From contig MU119519.1 in assembly GCA_014904845.1 (NCBI GenBank), positions 1 to 56,764 of the forward strand: a DNA stretch of 56,764 bases, in the 5' to 3' direction. Under the pieces are notes generated by a model, which was given only the letters and a program-made list of their open reading frames with translations, did no database searches and had not been told where the DNA came from. The DNA is from Acephala macrosclerotiorum. Taxonomy: Eukaryota; Ascomycota; Leotiomycetes; Helotiales; Mollisiaceae. Both the position numbers and the translations under genes were made by a program. This document shows, one piece after another, positions 44,436 through 55,189 of the stretch (within the stretch, counting starts at the first letter, position 1; every line of letters begins with the position of its first letter).

Positions 44436-46929
44436 AATGGAAATATAATGATGCTTTTTCAACAGCTTGCTTAGATATCTTTAGGTCCGGTTATATTTCA
44501 ATTGTAGCGTTTGTAAGGGTAGTTCACGGCCGCGTCAACCTTGTTCCTGCTGCTTCTCCCAGTTTACAACATCAATCCTTTCATAACCTCCTGCCTCTCA
44601 TTTTCTTCCTTTTTTATTTTCTCTTCTTGGGCCTCCTCACACCGGTTTTGGCTTGACTTCCCCGTCTTGGGCACAATATCTTCATAATCCAATTCTCGCT
44701 GCCTCTTTCACCAAACATAATTGCTTTGTATAGCTCTTCGGGGGACGAGTTAGTCAGTGCAAATTAACGTTCTTTAGCTCAAGTAAAACTTCTGTGGATG
44801 AAACGAATTATGACCTTGGAATGACACTTCTAGATAGAGAGAAGCAGAGAGGAAGACTAATCGCAGTTACGTTGATAGGCTTGATATAACGGGAGACAAA
44901 CAAAAGCAAGGTATTGAGAATTCAGGTTGGCATATAACGCTGGATGCTAATTTAGAGGAGCACGGGGGGAATAAAACCGCTTTATACTTTTCACCTTCTC
45001 TAAACAACTTGCTCAAAATGAAATCTTAGCTCCTTCAGACCTCTACTCATCCATTCAACACCCCTCCCCTCCGCCCCCTTTGAATGAGCTGGTCGCGTCT
45101 CGTTGGCCTGAAGCAAGGCAGCGAAATAAGGACACGGGCTATTCCAGGCAGCACGCTAACTTCGGAATAGCCACACTCCAATTTGAAATCCGAGCATGGA
45201 AGCTCTCGGTACAAAATCATGTCAACCCACGTAGTGCCAGCACAACTGGGTTGTGGCACAAAAAGACAAGCAAAATAAGGCGCTTCATAGAGCGGGGAGG
45301 CGCGAAGCGCAGATGTTACACCGATAGCGCGACTTTGTTAGTACAGTACGTCAAAGTCATCAGAGATGCGTAAGTCAATAGTGGAGGCAAAAAGTCCGCA
45401 CTGGAAGCACAATTGGATGCGACTTGTGTCAAACCAACAAAGTCGCTAGGTAGAGAGTCTTACACCTAAGCACCGAAATCTCGAGGCCCGGTAGGTCTTT
45501 TGACAGGTTCAAGGACTGAATACATTGACTGAACTACTAAGTATCGTATGGAGAGATCCCTATACTAATACTACGGCAGTGTCCATTCCTCCGATCTTAC
45601 TGAGTGAGCACGTGCAAGCTGCACATGACTCACTCCACAAATTCGTACTGGCCTCTAGGCTTCCAACGCCCCCTTCAACATTTTCGGCCTGTGGTTAGTT
45701 CTGTGCTAATACTAGAAAATTGGACGGCAAACTAGGATTGCTGGGGCACATACTTCATTTTCGGGGCAAAAAAGCCGTCAAGCTTTTTAAGACGTTTAAC
45801 TTGTATAGATAATGATTCACAGAATTCGAGAGTCTTATTGGACAGTTTCCCTTGTATCGAAGAAATATCTAGAAGGCTTGGCAGCTTTTTTGCCCCGAAG
45901 ATGAAGTAAATTTGTTGTATACCTACAAATTGAGATCCCTTGAGGTTTAGGGGTACCCGTATTCCCTATGTACCCGCACTTCGAGAGGTACATTGACTTC
46001 AAGGGTACCAAGTTTACCTTTGTGCTTACATTCCGAGAGGCGCCTTGGCTTCGTGGATATCGACTTTTTCTCTGTGTCTACAATTTGGAAGATACCTTCT
46101 TGCTCGAGGCAACAAGGGGATTGCAGCCAAGGGTCTTGAAACCAAGGGTCTGTAGGGATTCGAGGTACTGACTTAAGATTTTTCATCCAATAGAATGCCC
46201 TCGACCACCCCAGCTGTATTCTCCTAGGTAATAGGTTAGGTGCAGCAACTCAAGAGTCTCACGTTGTAGAGTTGAGTAGCCTTTCGAGGATGTCCGTAGC
46301 ATTCTGCAGAATATCATCCGCAATACTAGAAGTATTAATGAGTGTTGGATGTAGAGAAAGGTGTATATCAACCTTTTAGTTGCAAAATTTAAGTCTCTTC
46401 GCCAATGTACGATACCGTATCCTGGTTATTGGCAATTTCAAATAGAATCTCGTGATTCGTATGCTGTCGAACGCTTCAAGTCATCGAACTGCCCTATCAA
46501 GCTTTTGATCAGCGGGGCTAGTCCCCTTTGAATGCGCAACCGAGAGCTTGGATTAGCGACCCAATGCCGAACGTTGCAAGCCGCGTAAAAACGCCACAGC
46601 AAGGAACGGAATCCTACCTTTTCAAAAACGAGAATATCCCAATCTCATGCAACCACTCGGAGCGAGTGATAACTCATGTTTCTCAAGCCACATTAGATTA
46701 GCAGACGTTGGTAACTGTCCACGAGAGGGATCTGACAGGGAGGTTGTGCGATAAAATGGTGTAATTCAGGTCCTGTCATACAGAAGATACGAGCCTCCTT
46801 GCAGGTGGGTGCTACGGGAAATTCACCACAAAAGCTGAAGTGCAACTTAACCTCAACGACAATTCTCCTTCTGCTTGAACAAGGCTGTGGTTGTGCTCAT
46901 AGAGAGGGACAGCCTTCAAACTTTCCACG
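44436..46929. other. 2.5-kb gene-poor intergenic region
   Basis: No convincing CDS. It contains a MITE (listed separately) and around 45,950-46,180 several GGTACC/GGTACA and 'aagggtct' repeats. An open frame at 45,080-45,373 has no recognisable family. This separates the cluster from the next gene. Confidence 0.45.
45753..45906. mobile_element. MITE with ~30-bp terminal inverted repeats and TA target duplication
   Basis: Left end CTTCATTTTCGGGGCAAAAA, continuing AGCCGTCAAG, is mirrored at the right end by the complement of CTTCATCTTCGGGGCAAAAA, continuing AGCTGCCAAG: 27 of 30 positions match. The pair is flanked by TA on both sides (45,751-45,752 and 45,907-45,908). The interior is ~95 bp and non-coding. 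TA duplication plus such ends is typical of Tc1/mariner-derived MITEs. Confidence 0.8.
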
Positions 46930-47955
46930 ATGATTCTGCGATTCATTCTAATCCTGCTCCTTGAAGCCCTCTCCATCTTCGCCGCTCCTTGGGTAGTAAC
47001 GAGCTACGTCGAAGTCGACATTTCCGTATATTCTGGATACACGAACACTGGCATCGGGACTATTTCAGGACAAACGTATTCGGGAAGAACAACAAGCACC
47101 ACCAGGTTCGTCAGTCCGACAGGGACTACAGCGCCTTCTGGGCTCACCACATTAACAACAACGAACCAATATTATTCGGATGTGACTGTTGTCGAGATAG
47201 TTCTCCCCTCGGGATCTGGCTCTACCGTCTTCGCGAGCTTTGGGGGCGACGAAAGCGCGGTGACTGAGTTCTACGTACCCGTCACGTATGAACCTTTCAC
47301 GACTTGCAAAAGCAAATGGAAATTCGCGACAGAGGTACCGATCGATGTCCCAACGCCAGTCCAACCGCACCTCACACCACTCGCTGTCTCGACATTGATA
47401 AGTAACTACTCGGTGTCCGAAACTTCAACGACATTCACCAACTATTATACTACCGTCTCCGCGCTGTTGAATCCAACGGATGTGCCAGATGATGCATATA
47501 AATCTGCGTCCTCTGAATACCAACCTGACGGTGTCTCACTGTGTGTGAGTCCGACGACGACGGCTATCGAGAATACTGCGACCGAGACAGTCTCTTCGGA
47601 AGGGATAAGCTGCGGAAAGGACAATCCAACGTGCGAGGGATGCGATTACTATATTGCGACCTGGTAAGCTAGTTTTGTTGCTCCCCAGAATGCAGAAGTT
47701 AACTTTTACAGTATCGGAGATGCTTGCGGGCCAGCGGATTCAGGTACTTACTATGATTGTCCCGATGGCAAGAAGTACTGGATTACTGGTGGGCCCGGGA
47801 GTAAAAGCTCGCAACTTGCCTGGGAGATTGCTGTGCCTATTGGGATCTTCGTCGTTTTTACAGCGCTTTGTATTTGGCAAGCAAAGAGACATCCTAAAAA
47901 GTTGTCTCAGCAACCTGTGCGGATCAATCTTCGACGAAGAGTGCAGCAAAATTAG
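46930..47955 (+). CDS. Secreted/type I membrane protein, Ser/Thr-rich ectodomain
   Basis: Two exons, 46,930-47,663 and 47,712-47,955 (48-nt intron), give 325 residues. A signal peptide (MILRFILILLLEALSIFA-AP) is followed by a Thr/Ser-rich, probably O-glycosylated ectodomain and two cysteine groups ('CGKDNPTCEGCDYY' and 'CIGDACGPADSGTYYDCPDG'). One membrane helix ('IAVPIGIFVVFTALCIW') and a short basic tail ('KRHPKKLSQQPVRINLRRR') follow. This layout is common for fungal cell-surface sensors or wall-associated proteins, but I recognise no named family. Confidence 0.75.
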
Positions 47956-48598
47956 CAGGCCTACTGGGCAAGAATAGGACAAGGTACGAGGCCACACCTA
48001 AACCAGGGTTTGATATCAGAAGAGAACACTTGTGGCGGATTTGGAGCTTCCTTACCCATTCGTCAAATGCACAAACCTGGCACGTGACAAGAATCGCATT
48101 TTGATCCCTCAACTTTCTTCATACACTCGTGACGTAGAACTGTTAAGGCGTAGGATAACATGCTGGCGATATTTTAACCTTTGGACGATAGCCTTGGAAA
48201 CCGACAGCTTGTAATGTCCAATTCACCTCCTGCAGCGCGCTGGTCCGATTGATTCCCGCAGAAAAGTTCCGAATTTTGCACCAAGAAGGACATAAATCAA
48301 CAGCAAGAACACGGCAAGGACACTGACCTCAGAAATTCTGCAGATTATCAAGATGAATGCGCAATTGTTCCTCGCTTTCCTGGTAGTGGCCTCGATGTTG
48401 TTGAAGGCTGGGAAGGCATTCACAAAAATCTTCGACGCCACTGATTGGTTCCTCGCCAGCGCTCCCCGCCAAAAAGTTCCCAGCCTCGCGCCAAATTCCG
48501 GCCGGCAGAAAATATTTCTCGAAGCTCCTCGACCTTGCGAAACTCCCACACAGCAAAGACCAATTCTCACGTTCGCATTCTCCATCTACTCTGCCATC
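47956..48598. other. Intergenic, no gene seen
   Basis: About 640 bp. The frame of the downstream gene is open upstream of its ATG (48,353-48,598) and opens hydrophobically ('MNAQLFLAFLVVASML'), but the composition changes and the lysine-rich protein more plausibly starts at 48,599. Two similar stretches (GCAGAAAAGTTCC.. near 48,258 and GCCAAAAAGTTCC.. near 48,467) hint at a local duplication. Confidence 0.4.
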
Positions 48599-49995
48599 AT
48601 GGGGAAAGGCAGAGGAAAGAAGTCTCGTGTAGAAAACCCGAAAAAGAAAAAGGAGCCAAAGATCAAGGGCCTCCCAAAGCCGAATCCAACGAAAATCGCA
48701 AACAAGCTCGCACACAAGAAGAAGAAAGCCGCGCGGCTCGAAGAGCTCAAGGAAGCTATCCGCAGAGATCCCAGTCTTATCAAACCGTTTGCAACCCCAA
48801 TGCAGCGGACTGCGCCGTTTATGAAGAATCCGAATGCTGCGAAATGGCCAGCGTTGTTTAAGAGACAGTTGGGATTGATTGAGATGCATATCGACAGCTT
48901 GACACGGATCATGAATGCGATGAGGAACGATGGCGATTCTATGAGTGCGGAGGACAAGCTGGATTGGGAGCTTGGAGAGAGAGGGAATTGGAGGGCGATT
49001 TGTGGGATGATGGATAGGGCGAGACTGGTTCTGTCGCAAACCAAGGAGGCTGCGCAGGGCGTTGTAAGTTTTGCATTCCTATGGTAGAGGATCATTTGAG
49101 GCTAATTATGTATCTGAAGCTCCCCGAAGACCGATTGCGCGACAAGAAGAAGCTTGGAGTCGTGGGCACCGAATTCGAACCTCTTGTACCGAAGCTCGAC
49201 GAGAAAGCTAGGGCGATGGGATACGACCCGAAAGGCAAGGGAGCACTAGGAAGAAGTATGGACTTCTTAGACCAAGATGGCAAGTCCTTGGATCAGGATG
49301 GCGATACCGATATGTCAGATGCGTCTGATTCCTCCTCAGATGAGTCAGACTCTGATGATGGTGTCACTGGGGGAGTAGATTTCATCAGCCTGGATATTGG
49401 CAGCAGGAAGAAGGCGAAAAAGGATACTGCAAATGTGGTTACAAATGAGACCCCGAGCACCACTGAACCAAATACCTTCTTCGTCGTCGATACAGAACCC
49501 ACACCAGTCAATATCAGTGCTATTAATCATGCCCCTCCTGCCAACGACGGCCTCTCGAACAGAAAACGGAAGCAGATGGAGAAGGACGAAGCAGCCGCAG
49601 CGAGGTTAGCAAAGAGGATGGCAAAGAAGGCTGCATATGAAGCCGAAAAAGCTGCTGCCGCACAAGGCAACGAAGAAGCTGCGAAAGAGCCTTCGAGTCC
49701 AGGAGTTGACTTCAGAGAACTTGAGGCCAAGTTACAGGCTGAGATAGACAATGGCACGAAGGCACAGCAGGAGGAAGAGGCTCAAGAGGCTGCGGCTGCG
49801 GCGAAGACGGCCAAGAAGAAGCGGAGACGAAGCAGTGAAGGTGGTGAGGAGGTTGTGAAGAAAGCGAAGAAGGACAAGAACGAGCCAGAGAAGAAGGATA
49901 AGAAAGAGAAGAAGAAGCGGAAAGCCGACGATGCGGATAAAGAGGATAGTGACAAGAAGAAACAGAGGAAGCACAGAGACTCAGACTCGGAATGA
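48599..49995 (+). CDS. Lysine-rich, probable nucleolar protein of unknown function
   Basis: Two exons, 48,599-49,063 and 49,120-49,995 (56-nt intron, GTAAGT donor), give 446 residues. The start is the ATG of 'MGKGRGKKSRVENPKKKK'. Residues ~40-190 form a conserved-looking helical domain ('RLEELKEAIRRDPSLIKPFA', 'WPALFKRQLGLIEMHIDSLT', 'GNWRAICGMMDRARLVLSQT'). Then come an acidic Ser/Asp tract (MSDASDSSSDESDSDD) and a Lys/Ala/Glu C-terminus full of KKRK nuclear-localisation-type clusters. The layout is that of ribosome-biogenesis factors, but I cannot name the family. Low-complexity antisense frames here are shadows. Confidence 0.75.
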
Positions 49996-50231
49996 GGAGT
50001 GGACGATTGGGGTGGCACGATATTTTGGACCGCATTACTTTGGAGTTGATGATATCACGAGATCTCATTTGTTTGGGCTGAGCTGGATAGCGTAGCATTG
50101 CTGGAGTACAAAATACACAGTGAAGTCAAACGTACCAAGATTTGAAGACTCACTGACACCAATTTCAGTGACTCACACGGGGAGAGGAACTGAGTGGAGC
50201 ATCCTCTCGCTTATGACAGCACGAATACTCT

Positions 50232-50246
50232 TATAGATTTGAATAA
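50232..50246 (+). promoter_or_regulatory. Upstream TATA-like element of tRNA-Gln
   Basis: TATAGATTTGAATAA, 43 bases before the tRNA, one base different from the element at 24,673. Confidence 0.55.
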
Positions 50247-50274
50247 GAAGTTTTTGGGGAACTGAAACTCAAAC

Positions 50275-50364
50275 GGCCACATGGTGTAATGGCTCAGCAC
50301 GTCGGATTCTGATTTTCGTAAGAAGATAGTTCCGGAGATCTTGGTTCGATTCCTAGTGAGGCCT
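50275..50364 (+). tRNA. tRNA-Gln (CTG) with intron
   Basis: Acceptor GGCCACA / TGAGGCC, D-arm GTGT-AATGGCTCA-GCAC, anticodon stem TCGGA/TCCGG around TTCTGA+T, anticodon CTG, interrupted after position 37 by a ~17-nt intron, T-loop TTCGATT. A T-rich run at 50,368 serves as terminator. Two mismatches are visible, A5:A68 and T51:T63, so it may be weakly functional or starting to decay. Confidence 0.8.
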
Positions 50365-50700
50365 GACTTTTTTTTTTTTTGGAATGTCTAGCCTAACGGC
50401 TTTTTTGCTCCACTAGTTCCTGACTTTGTCACTCAGAATGGTCGTGCATGAATGGAGATATCTTTTTATCTTCTTACCGGAACTTCTTTGATACTTTAGT
50501 CGATCTTCTGATATCTTACAGTAATATAGTACAAGTCCCGTCCCTACGATGAATATGCAGCCCAATATCATGCCCAAGCCTAGGTCGCTTGTACCCCAGA
50601 TATCTTCGGCAGAAGCTGCATCCGATTTCGAATCGAGTATAAGTTTGAGTTGTGGTCGGTCGAACAACGGGGATTTCCTCCCAGCCCCCCCCCTTCCCAG

Positions 50701-51387
50701 TTACCCTTTCTTCTCCTCAGATTTCTTCTCGGCTTTCTTCTCCGCTACAGCCTTCTCATCAATCTCCTTGACCTCCTCATTCTTATCCTTCCCCCAATTC
50801 CACACCTCCCAAATCTGATCCATAATCAACCCACCATACCCCCTCCCCTCCTCCAACGCCTCCTTCTCTCTCTGATCCCTCTTAGCCTTCCAGTCCTCCC
50901 CCTCCTGCCCCATCCAAAGCTTCTCCAGTATTCCCCTCTCCTCCCTCTCCTTCTCCTCCTGCACCCTCTTCTTCTCTACTTCCGCTAACACACCCCTTAA
51001 TTCACCAGCCTTAACCTCCTTCCCCTCCTTCCCCTCTAAACTCTTCCCGAACCCATTCATCTGCCGATCCCTCCACTCCTTCTCCTCCTTCAACCTCTTC
51101 TGCATCTCTAACGCCTTAGGCGGTAACCCTGAATCTTCGAATGCATTCACGCGATTTTGTATCCGCTGTAGCATGGATACACCGGTCCATTCTTTACTGC
51201 AGTTGTTGGCGCCGTAGAATGTGCCGCCGAGGAGGGCAAGGGTATAAATGTCAAGTTTTCGTGGGGGGATGAGAATCACGATTGGGCAGACAAAGAGGGC
51301 GCCGTAGGAGACCCAGCGGAGGATGTCGTCGCGAGAGGGGGTGGGATTCGAGGTGGAGGGTGGTTTTTGGGGTGTTGCTGTCGCCAT
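50701..51387 (-). CDS. Small fungal 'rhomboid family membrane protein'-type protein
   Basis: Single exon, 228 residues from ATG 51,387. 'LRWVSYGALFVCPIVILIPP RKLDIYTLALLGGTFYGANN' includes two short hydrophobic segments flanking PPRKLD, a pattern I associate with fungal proteins annotated (without proteolytic evidence) as rhomboid family membrane protein. No GASGA or catalytic His is present, so it is not a rhomboid protease. The C-terminal 130 residues are charged, with coiled-coil heptads, and end in 'KKAEKKSEEKKG'. Past the stop the same frame stays open to 50,413 through a G9 run and encodes another hydrophobic helix (LGLGMILGCIFIVGTGLVL), so the true end could differ. Confidence 0.6.
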   Translation of the reverse strand: MATATPQKPPSTSNPTPSRDDILRWVSYGALFVCPIVILIPPRKLDIYTLALLGGTFYGANNCSKEWTGVSMLQRIQNRVNAFEDSGLPPKALEMQKRLKEEKEWRDRQMNGFGKSLEGKEGKEVKAGELRGVLAEVEKKRVQEEKEREERGILEKLWMGQEGEDWKAKRDQREKEALEEGRGYGGLIMDQIWEVWNWGKDKNEEVKEIDEKAVAEKKAEKKSEEKKG

Positions 51388-51624
51388 GCTTGGCAAATTA
51401 GAAGCTGATAATTCGGAAGGCGTTCACTGTGCTCGCATGCAGTGAAGAATACTGGTTCGTGAGGTGTCGTCGCGAGTTAATTGTTGTTCTGAGTACTGGC
51501 TAGAAGATCGTCAGATGAGAAGCTCAAGCTCAAAGATATCACCAAAAAGTTTACAGTGGATCACCGACGGGCCGACGTTTCCCCAGTGATCCTAGCAAGC
51601 TCCTGTCGCCTATCCCGCTAACCG

Positions 51625-51639
51625 TATAGATTTAAATAA
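51625..51639 (+). promoter_or_regulatory. Upstream TATA-like element of tRNA-Ser
   Basis: TATAGATTTAAATAA, 31 bases before the tRNA: the same word as at 24,673 but closer. Confidence 0.55.
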
Positions 51640-51655
51640 CAAAAATCTTAGTCAT

Positions 51656-51755
51656 GTCGAGTTGCCAGAGTGGTTAATGGGTATGACTCGAACGTCTTCG
51701 GACTTATAGATATCATATGGTTTCGGCCGCGTAGGTTCAAATCCTGCACTCGACG
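51656..51755 (+). tRNA. tRNA-Ser (CGA) with intron
   Basis: Perfect acceptor stem GTCGAGT / ACTCGAC with discriminator G, D-arm CCA-GAGTGGTTAA-TGG, anticodon stem TATGA/TCATA with loop CTCGAA+A (anticodon CGA), a 19-nt intron at 51,693-51,711, a long type II variable arm, and T-arm GTAGG-TTCAAAT-CCTGC. A T-run follows at about 51,786. An intron in tRNA-Ser(CGA) is also known in yeast. Appears functional. Confidence 0.93.
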
Positions 51756-52528
51756 TTATTTTGCTTATTGAGTTGGTGTTAGTCTTTTTTTTTTTTTTTG
51801 TTTCGGGTGGTGGTTGAAAATCTCTGGTGTGGTTTTGGCGGCAGGATTTGGTGCCACGTTGACGGGAGATTGCCGTAGGCGAGACGCTAAAAAGGAACCT
51901 CGACCTCTTCGCGACCTCCTTCACCCTCGTCCAACCTTTTACTTTCCTGTCGGAACCCGTCCGACTTCTGCGTGTAGCTTTTTGGGATCAGCTCTGTGCC
52001 TCTATCAGAAGACCTTTCTATCTTACACAGTTGTGGCTTGGGTACGATATCAAGTGGTTTGTTTATACAGAGTCTTAAGAGGCTGCAAGAACTTTCCATT
52101 TTCAACCTTTAACATTTAGTATATATACACGATCGCGGAGAGCCCAAAACTTGGATGATCTCGAAGTATCTACTGTCCATTACAACTAAACAATAAACAA
52201 AGAGCACAGTGGTTCTTGGGCTTATGATTTGTAATACAGATACTGGGTACACATCCGATCCGAAAACATTTACGTGGTCACACAGTGTCCCAAAGAGGCA
52301 AATCTTCCCTTGTGGTGTATCACGTGCCCGCTTCTGAGGAATTCTTATCCGGCGGCCGCTCCCCCTCCTCTGCCCCTCCTTTTCTTGCGAAATATCTCTC
52401 CCAAATTCCATCTTTTAATTCTCCGGAACTTTAGAACAACGTTTTCGGGTTCCTTCACTTCATACAGATACCTTTTCAGTTTTTCCACAAGTTCACCAAG
52501 TCTTTCTCCCCACTAGCGACTCAATACA
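51756..52528. other. Intergenic, no gene seen
   Basis: About 770 bp between tRNA-Ser and the glyoxalase-fold gene. The last ~200 bp are pyrimidine-rich, like a fungal leader. No motif recognised. Confidence 0.45.
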
Positions 52529-53092
52529 ATGGGTCTCATCACAGGCATCGCGCATGTGAATGTCACAGTCCCACCCGGAACTCTTGAACACGCAGCAGCA
52601 TTCTATGGCGGTACCCTAGGACTAACACGAGCGCCCGTCCCACAACTTCAGAAGGACACTCTCGCATGGTATATCCTCCTCCTTCTCACCTCACTCTTGG
52701 ACGTGACACAAGTTACAGAATCTGCACGTAACACAAAACTGACTCATCCCAGGTTCAACATCACACCAGGAGGACAACAAATCCACGTCTCATCTCACTC
52801 TACAGAGGGAACGACAACGAACGACTTCAAAGCGAGCAGACATCCGTGTTTTAAGGTGGGCTCGAGGGAGGAGTTGCAGGAGTTGAGGGAGAGGATTTGG
52901 AAGCATTTTGAGAGTAAGAGTGAGGGAGCTCCAAGCGAGACTGATAAACCTGGGGAGGAGGCTAGTGGTATGTTTGCTCATTGACGGTGATATAGATGAA
53001 TGCTGACTGTTACAGGTGCAAAGGGAGTGGAGTATCCCACGAGGTTCTTCGCTCGAGACTATGCGGGGAACAGGTTGGAGTTCAGCCTGTGA
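52529..53092 (+). CDS. Glyoxalase/bleomycin-resistance/dioxygenase-fold (VOC) protein
   Basis: Three exons, 52,529-52,668; 52,753-52,967; 53,016-53,092 (introns 84 and 48 nt), give 143 residues. The VOC fold is recognisable from 'GIAHVNVTVPPGTLEHAAAF YGGTLGL', the junction 'LAWFNITPGGQQIHVSSH' and the end 'PTRFFARDYAGNRLEFSL', whose DxxGNRLEF is the family's metal-side strand with a Glu ligand. The first intron is in frame without stops, so an unspliced reading also stays open; the spliced one matches the fold. Small fungal VOC proteins like this have no assigned reaction. Confidence 0.85.
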
Positions 53093-53206
53093 GATGGATT
53101 GATATCAAGGCTTGTATCCACTGTGATACTTACGTATATGGACGACATCGTTGGATGCATCATTACTATACTACCAGCACGCTGGGGCATTTTAAATTCT
53201 CCCATA

Positions 53207-53880
53207 TCAATCTCTACCACGAAGGATCTCGCTCCTATCCAAGCTCAGACTCCCACGGGTTTCATGTAACCCTCGCTCCATGTAAACTAAGTTCTGAAGA
53301 AGACTCCATTGCTCCTTCAAGCCAGTTTCCCAGTTCCAACTGTCTCTCGTCTCGTCAGTGACTAATGTGAGAAGATCTCTATTGTCAAAGGCAAGTGTAG
53401 GCGGCTGTTGAATATCTTTGGTAAGATTCTCAATGCGCCATGCAACTTCCTCTCTCTGGTCTCCGGAAAGATCAGACAATCTCTCATGATGATTACCCGA
53501 GCGCTTTTCGGCAGCTACTTTCCAGGCGAGATGGAGTCTATCGTATGCATGACAGGTACGGAGTTTCTCCCCTCGAGTGGCTGTCTTCCGGTGTGCTAGT
53601 CGATCCTTGAGGATTTGGTTCCGCTAGTGAGGTTTCAATCATTCGCATGGCGCGCTCGTTCGAAGATGCTGGCAATGGGATTGATGGCTCTGTAGCTGTC
53701 CCAAGTCAAGTTAGGGATGTTCTTGCGCATCGTGTATTGCACTGCAGCACGATCATGTGGAGCTGTCTATTGAACATTGAATCGATCTCGCTGTGGATGG
53801 GCCATAGTTGTTCCTCTTCAACGCCCCAGATATACAACCTTTGAAAGGAATGGTTCGGGTATTTGAGCTATTAGGTCTTC
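53207..53880 (-). pseudogene. Unknown gene broken by frameshifts
   Basis: Three minus-strand frames read well in succession. About 53,875-53,745: 'LYIWGVEEEQLWPIHSEIDS'. About 53,745-53,655: 'MRKNIPNLTWDSYRAINPIA' SIFERAR. Then 'MIETSLAEPN' shifts into 'QILKDRLAHRKTATRGEKLR', which stays open to the stop at 53,207 ('DQREEVAWRIENLTKDIQQP'). No splice sites fit the changes of frame, so indels are likelier. The 3' part has 140 codons but no ATG. The family is not recognised; it starts the run of broken genes at the right end. Confidence 0.5.
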
Positions 53881-54345
53881 TATCACAGAACATAACTTCT
53901 TCCCTGCACAGAGACGATTCTAGAGCGTGCCAAAAACTACCAAAGGAGTAAGTGTTTCAGGGCGAATTGCACTACATTTAAAGGCGTCTAGCGGCCTCCT
54001 TTTTCATTTGAACAGCTCTGCAAGTTCTGGAATTAAAAGGACACCAAAGTAATTTTCATCACCCTTTTCAGGCCTAGAAGCGGGTAGAGTTTGAGGAATA
54101 GTATTTGAACAAGGAATGTTTTGTTGTTGGCACCTTCTTTGCATTGCACCAGTTACCTGCACCTTCTAGCACGGGTACAGTACGTCAAAGCTTGGAAAAT
54201 GCTCTAAATACAGTGTAACAAACGAATGATGCTTCATGTGAGGTCCCTTTCATCGGGGGGTCTTCCTGGATGGAAACTTAAAGTAAGGTATATACTTGGG
54301 TTTCTCCTCTTCTCTCATCAGACCGAGTTCTCGTGAGAAAAAGTC

Positions 54346-54629
54346 ATGGCATCAAGCGACGGCGATGAAGCCGAAGACCGATTCACAACCTTCCGGACCG
54401 ATTCACAACCTTCTGGGCCGATCCATACCACCCGGATGCCAGTTCCTACGCTGCACACAAGGGCACTAGCTACGATTACGGCGGCGGATCAACTATGCAC
54501 TTCGGTGGAACTCTCCTCATGAGAAGCGGACCTTACGGAAGTGGTACAGACATTAAAGCATTGAGAACAGCCAATCGAGCCGCTGATGCTGGGGAGCAAG
54601 ATCGCTACAAAGCTGATCTAGAAATATAA
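54346..54629 (+). pseudogene. Small hypothetical gene disrupted by a 20-bp tandem duplication
   Basis: ATG at 54,346 begins 'MASSDGDEAEDRFTTF'. Bases 54,376-54,395 and 54,396-54,415 are a 20-bp tandem duplication (one or two differences), and 20 is not a multiple of three. After it the original frame ends at a TGA near 54,520. The other frame continues cleanly to TAA at 54,629 ('WADPYHPDASSYAAHKGTSY', 'MHFGGTLLMRSGPYGSGTDI'). Counting one copy, the product would be ~87 residues. No family recognised; the gene may be a recent casualty. Confidence 0.55.
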
Positions 54630-55189
54630 CTGTCCATACGCTCATGAACAGTCGTGGTTGGGTCAAATCAACTTGGGGAGAAAAGTTGCGAATTAATGTC
54701 CTCTACACGATGAAGTGCAAGGGGCAGTTGGAAGGGGTGCGCAAACTGGTTTCGACGTTCGAAAGTGAGATGGAAAGCGTTGAAGATCCCAGGAGGAACA
54801 GGAGGGCTTCTACATAGACGTCGGTTTGCTCGAGGAAATTCTGGTTTGGTAAAAAAAAAATCTCAATCAATTGCTTATCGATGAGATGGAGCAAGATTGG
54901 GCTTGGGAGGATGGTATAGAGGTACAAAAGGACGTTTAGAAGGAACAGCAGCCATGTGTGAGAGCTTCAGCTAGGAGGCAGAATATCTGGGAACTACCGA
55001 AAGTCTTTTCATGGCCAAGGCAATGAGATTAGAGTGGGACCTTGATTGTCCAGAGAGAATCTAGACTAGAGCTTCGGAAGTTGGCAAATCAGACCGTCAC
55101 ATCTGGCCTTGCGCCAGCGAATGGAGCTGCAAAACCATATCTCTTCCAGTCTAACACCATGTCGGGCTCCTATTCTGTGTTTGATCAGC

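Noticed and set aside
45080..45373. 97-codon frame in the 2.5-kb gap
   Set aside because: No motif, and an equally open antisense frame; nothing else supports a gene.
45440..45530. Possible tRNA around a GGTTCAAGG word
   Set aside because: No acceptor stem or D-arm can be formed around it.
49527..50098. Ser/Leu-rich antisense frames under the lysine-rich gene
   Set aside because: Mirror images of Lys/Glu/Ala codons.
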